From Madurella fahalii (Eukaryota > Ascomycota > Sordariomycetes > Sordariales): a stretch of DNA of 64,000 nt. Of the stretch, positions 32,167 to 41,492 are shown in pieces (the first letter of the stretch is position 1; each line of letters begins with the position of its first letter). The stretch covers positions 8,866,001 through 8,930,000 of the forward strand of contig CM056874.1 of the NCBI GenBank assembly GCA_029876055.1, written 5' to 3'. Below the pieces are notes generated by a model, which worked only from the letters and a program-made list of their open reading frames with translations, ran no database searches and was not told where the DNA came from. A program made the translations under genes and the position numbers.

Positions 32167-34203
32167 ATGACCTCCGCTAAGCTGGACGATCTCCCACTCG
32201 AGACCTTAGAGTGTATAGCGAGTTATCTCCATAACACGCACCGGCCGAGCCTTTATGCGCTTGGCTTGGCAAACAAGGCTTGCCATAGGGCCACACTCCG
32301 GTCCATCTTTCGGGAAATTCACCTTGTAGTCAGCAACCCCGAGGCATTGCAGCGTCACGTCAATGAACTCATCAAAATTCTATTCCACGCGGAGTCCGCC
32401 CACTACGTCCGCCATCTCGCTATCAAAGGTTTCCTCCTTTGGGATGCTGGAGTGTCTGGTGAACCGGGGAACCATCCGGTGGCCGCATCGGATGGTGACG
32501 GGGACGATGTCTATAACTACAATTACATTGAGCGTGACCGGGTCAACGAGATTTTCGGTGATCATGAGCCATATCTAGAGGGGGACTTTTTTGACGACGA
32601 ACCCATCAAGGTCCCTCTCGAGGAGGATATGGCATGGGCTCCGGTCGTCAAGCTTGTGAGAATACTACCGCATCTCACAAAGCTGGTATACAACTGCCGG
32701 AACCTGTTCCCGCCCAGCCTTCTCGACGCCCTCCACCAGTACCATCCGCAGTGCAAGCTCTACCACCTCACCTTTCGACTGCGGAGCCTACGATATAGCG
32801 CTTTGGACCCCCACGAGATGGCCATTGCTACGTCCCCGTGTCTGTATAGCGTTACAGTCCGGTACGCCTGGAGGGACTCAAACGGCCAGGATGACTACAA
32901 CGAGGAGGCAATGCGGGAGCTTGTTGCCGGCCTCGCTCCTAACTTGAAGGAGGTTCGCATGGTTCACCTCATTCCGGGCCAGACAATGCGAGCGATCCGT
33001 AGGCTCGACGTCCCACGAGAGCCGTGGCTAGGGCTTCCAGGCTTTACCCCGGGCGTTGGAACAGGGTCGTTAACATCCCTGTCACTTATAGGCGTGATGG
33101 ACTCCGAGCTAGGGTTTCTCCAAGCCTGGAGCAGTTGCACAGACTTCAGCTCCTTGCGTCACCTGAGCTTGGGAGGGGGCGTCGGAAACACCTATGTCGG
33201 TATTAACGGCGAAGCAATGCGATGGTTTGCCCAGAATTGCTCCTTTCCTCGATTAAAGGCGCTCTACGTCCATCTATACCGCGACGACGCGCGGATGGAG
33301 AAACCTGATTACGCTATAGACGCCATTACCTTCTTCAACGCACTGGAGCCTCTCGAAGAACTCTCAGTATCCGGCCCACTCGAACATAATATTGTAGACG
33401 CTATACTCGGGCGACATGGACGCACCTTGAGAAAACTAGGTCTACGGCCATACGAGTCTGAATCTTCCCTGTGCGATAATCGGCCGCATATACCCCTCAC
33501 ATTTGGTAAGGAAGATATTCTACAAATCCAGGCGCAATGTCCGGTACTGCAAGACCTCTCCCTCTCGGTTAAACGCACCAGGTCCGATATGCGCGAGGTT
33601 GATCTATATAGAGCCTTTGGCGCTATGGAACATTTACAGTTTCTCTTCCTTATTTTAGACTGCTCTAACTGGCATGTCTACCGGACTGGCTCTTCAACCG
33701 ACGACCCATCATTTGATGAATACGACCGACAGTTCTATTGCACTTGGCGCGAAGACTCACGCCTAAGGAAGGGCCATATACGAGAATCTTTGATGAACTG
33801 CGCAGTAGACGAGACACTGGCACGGTCAATCTGGGAGACCATTTGCCGTGTTAAGGTGGGAAAACGGCTCGAATCCCTTAAACTATATACCACAGGCGGC
33901 GGCAGGTTTGGTAGAAACGGCAGCTACAACGATATAGACGAAGTTGTTGCGAACCTCAGTCGCTCGTGGCTGATCGAGCGGAGTGTTCGAGACGATAACG
34001 ATGCGATCAACGTGAGAGAGCTAGGCCAGCGGTCTAGGGAGGCACGCGACAAGAGGTTAACGAGCCTTTATAACAGAGCGTACCGAGGAGGCTCATCTCT
34101 CCCAGACCATTCGGTCGTGAACATCTTGCGCCGCGTTTGGCCACCCAAGGAAGGAAGCAAAGATTGGAGGGAGGATTGGACAAGTCTCCCACTTCAGAGT
34201 TAG
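32167..34203 (+). CDS. F-box protein, 678 aa
   Basis: The N-terminus is an F-box: LDDLPLETLECIASYLHN followed by SLYALGLANKACHRATLRSIFREI. F-box proteins recruit substrates to SCF (Skp1-cullin) ubiquitin ligases. The remaining 600 residues have Leu-rich segments spaced like degenerate leucine-rich repeats (for example LTSLSLIGVMDS, LRHLSLGGG, LKALYVHLY, LEELSVSGPL, LRKLGLRP, LQDLSLSV, LESLKLYTT), so a solenoid substrate-binding region is likely. The start is the ATG at 32167; a GTG two codons upstream is not used. Single exon, no stop or frameshift. Members of this class are numerous and fast-evolving in ascomycetes, so the substrate cannot be named. Confidence 0.9.
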   Translation: MTSAKLDDLPLETLECIASYLHNTHRPSLYALGLANKACHRATLRSIFREIHLVVSNPEALQRHVNELIKILFHAESAHYVRHLAIKGFLLWDAGVSGEPGNHPVAASDGDGDDVYNYNYIERDRVNEIFGDHEPYLEGDFFDDEPIKVPLEEDMAWAPVVKLVRILPHLTKLVYNCRNLFPPSLLDALHQYHPQCKLYHLTFRLRSLRYSALDPHEMAIATSPCLYSVTVRYAWRDSNGQDDYNEEAMRELVAGLAPNLKEVRMVHLIPGQTMRAIRRLDVPREPWLGLPGFTPGVGTGSLTSLSLIGVMDSELGFLQAWSSCTDFSSLRHLSLGGGVGNTYVGINGEAMRWFAQNCSFPRLKALYVHLYRDDARMEKPDYAIDAITFFNALEPLEELSVSGPLEHNIVDAILGRHGRTLRKLGLRPYESESSLCDNRPHIPLTFGKEDILQIQAQCPVLQDLSLSVKRTRSDMREVDLYRAFGAMEHLQFLFLILDCSNWHVYRTGSSTDDPSFDEYDRQFYCTWREDSRLRKGHIRESLMNCAVDETLARSIWETICRVKVGKRLESLKLYTTGGGRFGRNGSYNDIDEVVANLSRSWLIERSVRDDNDAINVRELGQRSREARDKRLTSLYNRAYRGGSSLPDHSVVNILRRVWPPKEGSKDWREDWTSLPLQS

Positions 34204-34616
34204 TTTCATCAAGGTACCTTACCTTAGTGACTGTCCTGTACAAATGGGTGAGCAGTCTAGAATGTGGACCAGGTGGCAGTGTTCTGTATGATTTGGATAC
34301 CTTACGTTCAATAGAGACTTTCTGCATTTTGACATTCAGGTGCGTTGCCTACCCTGGATGCGTTGTTTCCATACCATGATCCCCATCATCATTCACAGAA
34401 TGGCCAAGGCCTCTGTACAGCTGAGGGTTTGTGAATTGCTCGGTACCCCGTCTCCGAAATAAAACGCAACACCGTTGCCGATAAGGTTAGATTTCGTCGC
34501 TTTTAGGGAGATTCTAGACACACCTAAATTTAAATATCTCTTTGGGTGTCAGAACCCAAAGGAATGATGTAGCAATGGAGCACAGAAGACGTAAATTGCT
34601 ACGGGGACGTGGTATG
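34204..34616. other. Gene-free flank of the F-box gene
   Basis: No gene is seen. Palindromic AAGGTACCTTACCTTAG lies near 34213-34229. The segment from about 34480 becomes AT-rich. Confidence 0.5.
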
Positions 34617-34680
34617 TCCCGTAACTGGTGACTTCCAGAGCGTCAGAGATGACTCTGGAGTAGGCACTTCATGAACACCG
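34617..34680 (+). repeat. Dispersed repeat, copy 2 of 2 (about 60 bp)
   Basis: CCCGTAACTGG through GACTCTGGAGTAGGCACTTC matches 26957-27022 with a few substitutions. Confidence 0.75.
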
Positions 34681-34703
34681 TGTCTTCCTTAGTTCTCATA
34701 GTA

Positions 34704-34755
34704 GTGAGTTAGGGAAAACTGTCCCCCGGGGATCCTAGCCCTCTGACCAGAGAAT
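34704..34755 (-). repeat. Dispersed structured repeat, copy A (minus orientation)
   Basis: GAGTTAGGGAAAACTG followed by a G/C-rich block and CCTCTGACCAGAG is the reverse complement of the repeat end seen at 41115-41160 and 63535-63585. It lies 24 bp from the other dispersed repeat. Confidence 0.75.
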
Positions 34756-35557
34756 AAGGCGGTTACAGGGATGACGCCCTGGGGCTGAATTTCGCGCGGA
34801 CCCATTTTCCTTCATACCTTAAGTAGGGTCGTGATATATCCATCCTATCTAAATACAAAGGTTTACGTTCTACCTACAATCGGATAATGAGCTGATATCG
34901 CTATTATAGGATCGGAGATAGATAGAGCTACCTCCTAGTAGACAGCTAGGTAACTCTAAAGTTTGAGTGAGCGCTAGTAGACGACTCGGCATAGCTCTGA
35001 TTGCCAGCCTCCCCAAAGCATGAAATTGGCACAGGGGGTTGAGATTGTGTTTAGCAGCGAAGATTTGGGCACACTGGTCCCTCCTCTTAGCTCAGTGGTA
35101 TATCTGCTTGTCACCCCCACTTCAACCTCCGCCGCTCCTGTGTTGAAAACATTGTCCCGGGTCTGTGAGAAGCAGAAGACTACCCTCCGGCGTCGTGAAT
35201 AAGTTGCTCCATGATGCGAGGATGTAGCTATAGTCCTGCCGCCCCTATTCCTAACCCTCCAAATGCTTTCTGTGAACCCGTGCGTGTAAAGGGGGACTCC
35301 TTTACACATCTTCTAACCAAGCTGTTCAGGGCTGAGTGGTGAATGAGATAGTAGTTGTATATGGTCTTAACGGTGTACGGGAGCTCCCTTAATAATTACT
35401 CGTCGTCAATGCAAAGCTACATGTTGTAAAAATATGGCAGGCCTAAGAATTTCTCCGGAATCTTTCAACAAAGGCATACTAGGAAAATGCAGTAACGGAG
35501 AAGCGAGGTAACCTCTTACGTTCTGTACCAGGCTAGCGGCGAAATAGGAGCGGCCTG
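34756..35557. other. AT-rich gene-free tract with a tRNA-like relic
   Basis: The tract about 34800-34960 is AT- and TA-rich. At 35079-35118 the sequence CTCTTAGCTCAGTGGTATATCTGCTTGTCAC resembles the D arm and anticodon arm of a tRNA-Asp, but no acceptor or T arm matches, so this is not called as a gene. Confidence 0.4.
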
Positions 35558-35589
35558 GTGGAGCCTGCATCCGGTCGGTTTGGAGGATT

Positions 35590-36705
35590 GCACCTTAAGA
35601 AGATGAGAGGCTGGCGGAGGCAGGCGGCTGTGTCTGGCACATCAGTCTTTTTCTGCCGGGAGGTTTCTCTCAGCAACGTTCTCGAAACGGGCGACGGGTG
35701 CAAAGAGCTGAAGGCAGGCGACTATATCTTTGGCTGCGTACGCATCGGGCAAAACCGGCTTTCCCCCTTTCAGGAGACGTTTCTTGTGGAAGAAGACCTC
35801 GTCTTCAAAAAGAATGCCAAGACCACGCCCCAGGAAGCGTGCACCATGGGTGTCGGCGTTCTGATGCGGCGCCCAAAGTTCCCTTGGTCTCCAGTTTTGT
35901 GCTAACTCACTAAACAGACGGCAGTTTTGGGCCGCTTCGGGGGCCTGGACCCTGGACATGACTCTTCCCGAGCCAGGAGCTGCCGTGGACGAGAAAAGCT
36001 CGTGGGTCATTGTGATTGGCGGTAGCGGTAATGTTGGCCAGTATGCTTGTCAGATTGCACATCTCTGCGGCTGCAAGGTTCTGGCTTCTTTGCTCCTCCT
36101 TCAAATGCACAGGTATGACCGCGAGTTTCTCCTCCTGAGACCGGCCGCCTGGCTGCTAGTTATCAAGGCTGCTCTTGACTCCGGCGCGACGGCGACATTT
36201 GACAGTCGCGCATCGACGGAAGAACAGCTGGCAGAGATCAAAAGATCACCCAGGGCAACTTTGGCCGAGTCTTTGACGCCTCTGCATATGCCGCTGAGCT
36301 CTCGCTTAAGGGACTACAGGCGTGTTCTACCGAGGAGAAGCGTTATTTCAGCACCGTTGACGACTGGCAAATGATGCCTCACATACATGTAGTATCCCAA
36401 ACAAGAACCATCCATATGTTAACTGTTTCTCCAGGTCTGACATCAATGCCCCTTCCTCTATTGTGGTGTACCTGGTGCAACTAGGCCTGATCGGTCGATT
36501 CGATGATCTTTCGGGAGCACAAGTGTCATCGAGGGTAGCGGATTGGATTCCAGGTCTGGAGCGGTGCGTCGATTCTGGATGCCTCAGGCCATTGCAGTAT
36601 CACGAAGTTGAAGGCGTGGGCTGGGATAAGGTAATTGACGCGATTGCCGGAATGGAGACAGGCAAGTCCCTAAAGAAGCCGGTGGCAAGGGTGCAGGACT
36701 GGTAA
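35590..36705 (+). pseudogene. Decayed zinc-binding dehydrogenase (ToxD-like MDR enoyl reductase)
   Basis: Fragments of a medium-chain dehydrogenase/reductase of the fungal ToxD-like type appear in order but in different frames. The first is KELKAGDYIFGCVRIGQN..FQETFLVEEDLVFKK..PQEACTMGVGVL at 35705-35865. Next comes the NAD(P)-binding WVIVIGGSGNVGQYACQIAHLCGCKVLAS at 36003-36090, then SGATATFDSRASTEEQLAEIK, then ITQGNFGRVFDASA readable only after restoring a frame near 36240-36246, and finally SSIVVYLVQLGLIGRF to KSLKKPVARVQDW ending at 36705. The N-terminal substrate-binding part cannot be found, a stop follows the second block, and at least two frame changes (one at an A-run) are needed besides two possible introns. 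I read this as a pseudogene; sequencing error could explain some of the breaks but not the missing N-terminus. Confidence 0.72.
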
Positions 36706-37905
36706 CTTGGCCTACGGCACATGGGTTTGAGAATTGAGCGTGCCACAGATGCTATCGCTACCTTACCCAAAGGCTGAACCTGCCTTTCGGTTTATGCTCT
36801 CCTAGATAGCTTAATGATGCACAGCATTTATGCTCCGTCAGCTAGGATAGGCGCTCTCTCCTCTTCCCGCTCTCCGCCGCCTTAGCGAACAACGTATATA
36901 GTACATCTTGGACTTGATAGTTGAACGAGCTTGCCTCTTAACCTTTCCATCTTTTATTGTATTTAAACTGTCCTCTTTTTCCTACTGCAGTAGAGAGACT
37001 CTTTAGGCTTCTATTCAACAAGTACACTTCCCACAGCCTCGTGCAAGCTCTCTACACACGACATAAGGTTACTGTATTAAGTACCCGGGGTTGGTGACCT
37101 CACCAGGTCAAATATATTTACTATAACTCCTACTGTTATGGCTTAGTGATCTTCGTAACACAATCGGCTTGCGGAACCGTAATTCATACTAAACGCGGGG
37201 AAAGCCATCTCCTCGTGCTTCACACCCCCTATCCAACTCTCTAGTAGTTCCATTTCCAACATTCACGCTCCCAAGCGCCAGAAAATGCCATCGCTTGTTC
37301 AGGAGGTTTAATCGCTTACGTTAAACCCATCATAAAGCCCGATTGTGAACTTCAGCAGATCCATCGCGAGCCTTACTATAAGAGACGCCCGTGTTGCCAA
37401 ATAGTTATTGCCGCGCGCATAACTTATTATCGAATCGGGAGCCCGACCACACGAGGATGTCAACCAGTCGCCCAAGACTGATATTTTACCAACCACGTGT
37501 CCAATCACCTGCAAGGCTCACCAATTATAAAACTCGTAGCACATACAACCTACTGCATTGCTACCTAAACTATAAGGAATCTAGGCTGTCCAGGAGGGGT
37601 TTTGGTGGACGTCGTCCAACTGATGGTGCATTGACGGCCTCAGTGCAGCGAGGTATTGTGAGACCGTTCGGGTCATCGGAGGTGAAACGGATATACAATG
37701 AGGAACCTTTCCTCCCCCATCGCCCTGTCATCCTGAACCAGAGCAGCACTCAAGCCGCCAGCTGGGCTAATCCCAAATACAACTTCCGCTGCAGCAGCAC
37801 ATCCCAAGTGTTTTTTTTTCCCTTCGCTTGAAGCACAGTTCTTCAACCATACAAAGCAATAAATCTCAATATTCAGGTTCCTCTGTGTGGAAGTGTCACT
37901 CTACC
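36706..37905. other. Gene-free region and leader of the VWA/alpha-kinase gene
   Basis: The part from about 36740 to 37400 is AT-rich and without gene. A 146-codon frame near 37391-37831 has no domain and probably lies in the promoter or 5' leader. A T-run (37811-37820) and a sequence ending ATATTCAG just before the start may be leader elements. Confidence 0.5.
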
Positions 37906-40578
37906 ATGGCTTCACACGCTCCCTCCCCGTCAGCCAGAGAAGTAGTATTCCGCTTGCGCAGCTCTCCAGCTGACGCTGACTCGTCATCCTCCTACCTTCC
38001 TCCCGTTTTGTCTGCCTCGTCGAGGACTAATGGTCGAACATCGTCGGCCACCTCGGCAGACACCCATGAGCAACCCCGCCGTGCTGAGGAGGAGTTGGAC
38101 CGGTTGCGCCGTAGCGCGGCAAGGCCCCATATGCCTCCCGCGTCCGATCACACATTGCCAGTCACGTCGACGCGCACGCGTGAGCGGCTTCGCCATGTCG
38201 AGGAGGAGTTGGAGCAGATGCGTCGTGGCGGCGCGGGCGCTGATATGCCTCCCGTGTCCGGGCTTAGATCGCCAACCACGTCGACCCGCACACGCGAGCG
38301 GGTTCACGCGGCCGAGGAAGAGCTGGAGCGGATGCGCCGCGGGCCAACGGCGCTGTCCACAGCCCCGCCCACATCGACGCGAACCCGCGAGCGCCTCCGC
38401 GAGGCTGAGGAGATCATCAACCGGCTGAAGCGCGAAGGTGACACCCCTGCGTTGACCCCCGCGGAAACTAGCCGCCGGCTACGCGACCTCAGGCGCGAAG
38501 AGCGCGAAGCGCACGCTGAAGCGCCGCGACGGCCCACGACAGGACTGTTCAAGGCCGCCTGCTCCACCGACTTGCTGTTCCTCATCGATACTACTGGCTC
38601 TATGGGATCCTACATTCAGGCCGCCAAGAACCAGGTCAGGAGCATCATCAGCGATCTTGGAGAGGCGTTTCTTCACGAAGCCGAACTCCGTATCGCTGTG
38701 GTAGGGTACAAGGACCATTGTGACTCTCTGAATGTTCAGTTTCTGGATTTCACGCCATCGGCCTCTACGGTCCATTCGTTCTTGGACGGGCTAACGGCCA
38801 CCGGTGGAGGCGATGCGCCGGAAGACGTCCTTGGAGGAATCCGCCAGGCGCTTAACGCGACGTGGAAGCACCAGACACGATGCATTATCCACATCGCCGA
38901 CGCGCCACCACACGGCCGGACCCTACACGATCTGGGCGATTCGTCGGATTCCTATGCCAATCCCGGCAGCGAGCCGCACCGTCTTACGCACGAGGCTCTC
39001 CTCAGCCAGCTCGTCGGGCTTCACATAAATTACGCGCTGCTCCGCATCAATAGTACCACGGACCGCATGGCCTTTACCTTCCTCCAGGCGTACGCCGCCG
39101 CCGCCGCCGATTGCACCTTGCTCACGACCAACACATACTTCAGCCAGGTTGTCCGCGGCCAGAGGCGCAGCGCCGCAGGCGGACTGCTGTTCCGGGAGGC
39201 CGAGTTAGGCACCACGTTCGCAGCACTGCGGCGCCTGGTGGTCAAGGCGGTCACCGCCTCTGTCTCCCACACCGCCGTCCGCCACGTAACCCGGACGGGC
39301 AGGACCGGGGTCGCCACGAGGGCTGGCCCAGGGCTCGCGCCTGTTAGGGAAGACGATGACGGTCTGCCCGATATGCGGCTGGAAACCGCCCCGCCGCAGT
39401 GGGATTCCCCGGGCTGGTGCAACGAGACGCTCGTTCTGGAAGGTTTTGGCCTCGACGCTGTCGTGCACGGCGCGACGACGCTTGACGACATGATGGCCAA
39501 CGACGACAACATCCTCATCAGCGTGCTGAAGCTCACAATCTGCAAGCGGAAGCTCCCATTCGCCCAAGGCGCCCTGCGTGTCGCCTTCTACACGCGCACG
39601 ACAGCTTCTACGAACCGCTACGTGGTCAAATCGTTCAAGCGGAGCGACTCACGGCTGGCCGTCCTCGCCGAGGATATGCGGTGCCAGGCCCTCTGCAAGT
39701 CGTTCGCTCTCGAGTTTAATAGCTTGCTCGGCGGCGATCACTCGATCGACTTCCTCGTCACGGCGTGTTTCAAGGGTGAATCTACGTCGCCCGGGGGAGA
39801 CGCCTGCATCTCTCTCGAGCCCTTCCTCGAGGGCACCTACGTCAAGTACAACGGTAACGCCGGCTACGTGAACGAGGACACCCCTGACGACCCGGCCAAC
39901 CAGGCGGCACAGGCTTTCTCGCACTTCACCTTTGAGCGCTCGGGGGGGCAGTTTTTGGCATGCGATCTGCAAGGTGTCGGCGGGTTCCTGACGGATCCCG
40001 TCATCCACACAGCCGACCCGGATCGCTTCGTGCTATCAAAAACGAACCTTGGCGTAGATGGCTTCAAGCTGTTCTTCGCTTCGCACGAGTGCAACGCCGT
40101 ATGCCGTAGACTGGGGCTCAGGAGCAACCGCTCGATGCTTGCCTCAGGCATGTACGAGTTCAGGGAGAGCTGGCCGACGATGGCCGACACGGTATGCTGC
40201 TCCAACAAGCTGTGCCGCCGGATCCTGCGCCGTGCCTCGGCAAATGAGTCGGAAAAGTTCCCGGGCTATCACTGGTGTGACACATGCCTGCCGCAGCTGG
40301 AGGCTTTCAGGGCTCAGTGGCTCTGCGTCGAGCCAGGCCCGGCCCACTACTTCGAGGTGTCGCGATTCTTCTACGAATCGCAGGGACAGAGCACGCCACG
40401 TAAATGCGCCCGGCACCGCGGAAGCAGTCTGACGACAAGCAGCAGCAGAGAAGATTGGTCGGCAGAGAGGGCCGCGTTGGTGGGCATGACAGCTCGCCGA
40501 GCGGTGGCCAGCACCATGGTAGCAGGCGGGCTCTGGGGCAGCCTACGATCCGCAACCGTTAAAGCGGATGGGCGCTAG
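37906..40578 (+). CDS. VWA-domain alpha-kinase (VwkA-like), 890 aa, with N-terminal coiled-coil repeats
   Basis: The product joins a von Willebrand A domain to an atypical alpha-kinase (MHCK/EF2K family), as in Dictyostelium VwkA and many fungal proteins. The ATG at 37906 has a good context (ACCATGG); an upstream in-frame TTG is not used. Residues about 47-205 hold four to five repeats of TSTRTRERLRxxEEELxxMRRG character, forming a charged coiled coil. The VWA domain (about 220-410) has the MIDAS motif DTTGS at 228-232 and TGGGDAPEDVLGG. The alpha-kinase domain (about 555-800) shows RYVVKSFKR with the likely ATP lysine, FLACDLQGVGGFLTDPVIHT as the Gly-rich/Asp block and the zinc-site motif HECNAVCRRLGL. 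A Cys-rich tail (CCSNKLCRRI..WCDTCLP) follows and may bind metal. It is a serine/threonine kinase with unknown substrate. Confidence 0.94.
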   Translation: MASHAPSPSAREVVFRLRSSPADADSSSSYLPPVLSASSRTNGRTSSATSADTHEQPRRAEEELDRLRRSAARPHMPPASDHTLPVTSTRTRERLRHVEEELEQMRRGGAGADMPPVSGLRSPTTSTRTRERVHAAEEELERMRRGPTALSTAPPTSTRTRERLREAEEIINRLKREGDTPALTPAETSRRLRDLRREEREAHAEAPRRPTTGLFKAACSTDLLFLIDTTGSMGSYIQAAKNQVRSIISDLGEAFLHEAELRIAVVGYKDHCDSLNVQFLDFTPSASTVHSFLDGLTATGGGDAPEDVLGGIRQALNATWKHQTRCIIHIADAPPHGRTLHDLGDSSDSYANPGSEPHRLTHEALLSQLVGLHINYALLRINSTTDRMAFTFLQAYAAAAADCTLLTTNTYFSQVVRGQRRSAAGGLLFREAELGTTFAALRRLVVKAVTASVSHTAVRHVTRTGRTGVATRAGPGLAPVREDDDGLPDMRLETAPPQWDSPGWCNETLVLEGFGLDAVVHGATTLDDMMANDDNILISVLKLTICKRKLPFAQGALRVAFYTRTTASTNRYVVKSFKRSDSRLAVLAEDMRCQALCKSFALEFNSLLGGDHSIDFLVTACFKGESTSPGGDACISLEPFLEGTYVKYNGNAGYVNEDTPDDPANQAAQAFSHFTFERSGGQFLACDLQGVGGFLTDPVIHTADPDRFVLSKTNLGVDGFKLFFASHECNAVCRRLGLRSNRSMLASGMYEFRESWPTMADTVCCSNKLCRRILRRASANESEKFPGYHWCDTCLPQLEAFRAQWLCVEPGPAHYFEVSRFFYESQGQSTPRKCARHRGSSLTTSSSREDWSAERAALVGMTARRAVASTMVAGGLWGSLRSATVKADGR
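38045..38440 (+). repeat. In-gene tandem repeats (about 115-120 bp units) coding coiled-coil modules
   Basis: Within the alpha-kinase gene, successive units contain ACGTCGACNCGCACNCGNGAGCGG-like starts at about 38166, 38280 and 38374, preceded by a more diverged unit at about 38050. Each codes a T-S-T-R-T-R-E-R start and an EEELxxMRR core. Confidence 0.85.
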
Positions 40579-41027
40579 ATCTATTACCGTAAGTCGAAAT
40601 AGCAATTGTGAGAGAGGTGTCCTGCCAGGTTGGGTTCTGCAGCATTTTGAGGATAGTATTCAGGGGCAAAAATAGCGCAACAATTAGGACCTCAGTCATG
40701 CAGTAACGCCAGCACCAAGCCCTAAAGCGGTGTGCCTCGCGCAGCGCCCGGAAGCGTTGGCCAACTTGCTTGCCTTTGCTCAGGGCGACGTCCGTGATCG
40801 GTGCCCAGCCAAAGCTCCAGCCTTATCAGTGCCGATGCACTCTGCCAGTCTCCAACTAAATACAGGCATCAAACCTTACAATCAGCCTTACCCTACTCAT
40901 CAAGGCGCGCCTAACTAGGTAAATACCTACTGAAATGGTGCAGAAACACACATCTACACCTACATACCCATCAAAACAAAGGGGGAGGGCAAAGACGGCC
41001 AAATACCAGAGACAGACAAGATACCTA
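40579..41027. other. Gene-free stretch
   Basis: No gene is visible in the 3' flank of the alpha-kinase gene. Confidence 0.5.
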
Positions 41028-41160
41028 GACAAGACAGGCCAGGCGACACCACCACAAACTAGGTCCCTGCAGCCTAAACAAGGTCAAAAAAACCTGTGCA
41101 GATAGAGCTCCTTCTGATCAGAGGGACACTGCCCTCTGGGGGCAGTTTTCCCTAACTCGG
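41028..41160 (+). repeat. Dispersed structured repeat, copy B
   Basis: GACAAGACAGGCCAGGC through CCTAAACAAGGTCAAAA and GCAGATAGAGCTCC, then GATCAGAGGG and GCCCTCTGGGGGCAGTTTTCCCTAACTC, match copy C at 63265-63585 in order. The right end borders an AT-rich RIP-like tract. Confidence 0.8.
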
Positions 41161-41480
41161 TAACAATTATTTAAGTAGCTAAGGAACTCTATTTTTATAA
41201 TATAAATTTTAGTAATAAATTAATAAACTTAGCAAGACTAGTTTTCAAGGTTATATAGAGGTTTTAACTAGGGCTTTTAATGGTATAGGATTTTCGCTGA
41301 TAATCCACATTATAGTAAAGAGTGTGATAATTGTGATATTTCGAGAAAAAGATTTATAGCGGGATAAAAAGGTTTAATACTAAGGTATTTATTAGCTCTT
41401 CTTATCTAATCCAATTATGTTATCTCTATTATTATAGATAGGTGTCCTATTCCAGTATCACCGATCCTTACCGATTCTGA
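41161..41480. repeat. Strongly AT-rich, RIP-like tract
   Basis: About 320 bp composed almost wholly of A and T with many TA steps and no open frame, adjoining copy B of the dispersed repeat. This is the composition expected from repeat-induced point mutation (inference). Confidence 0.7.
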
Positions 41481-41492
41481 CTTAGTAGCAGC

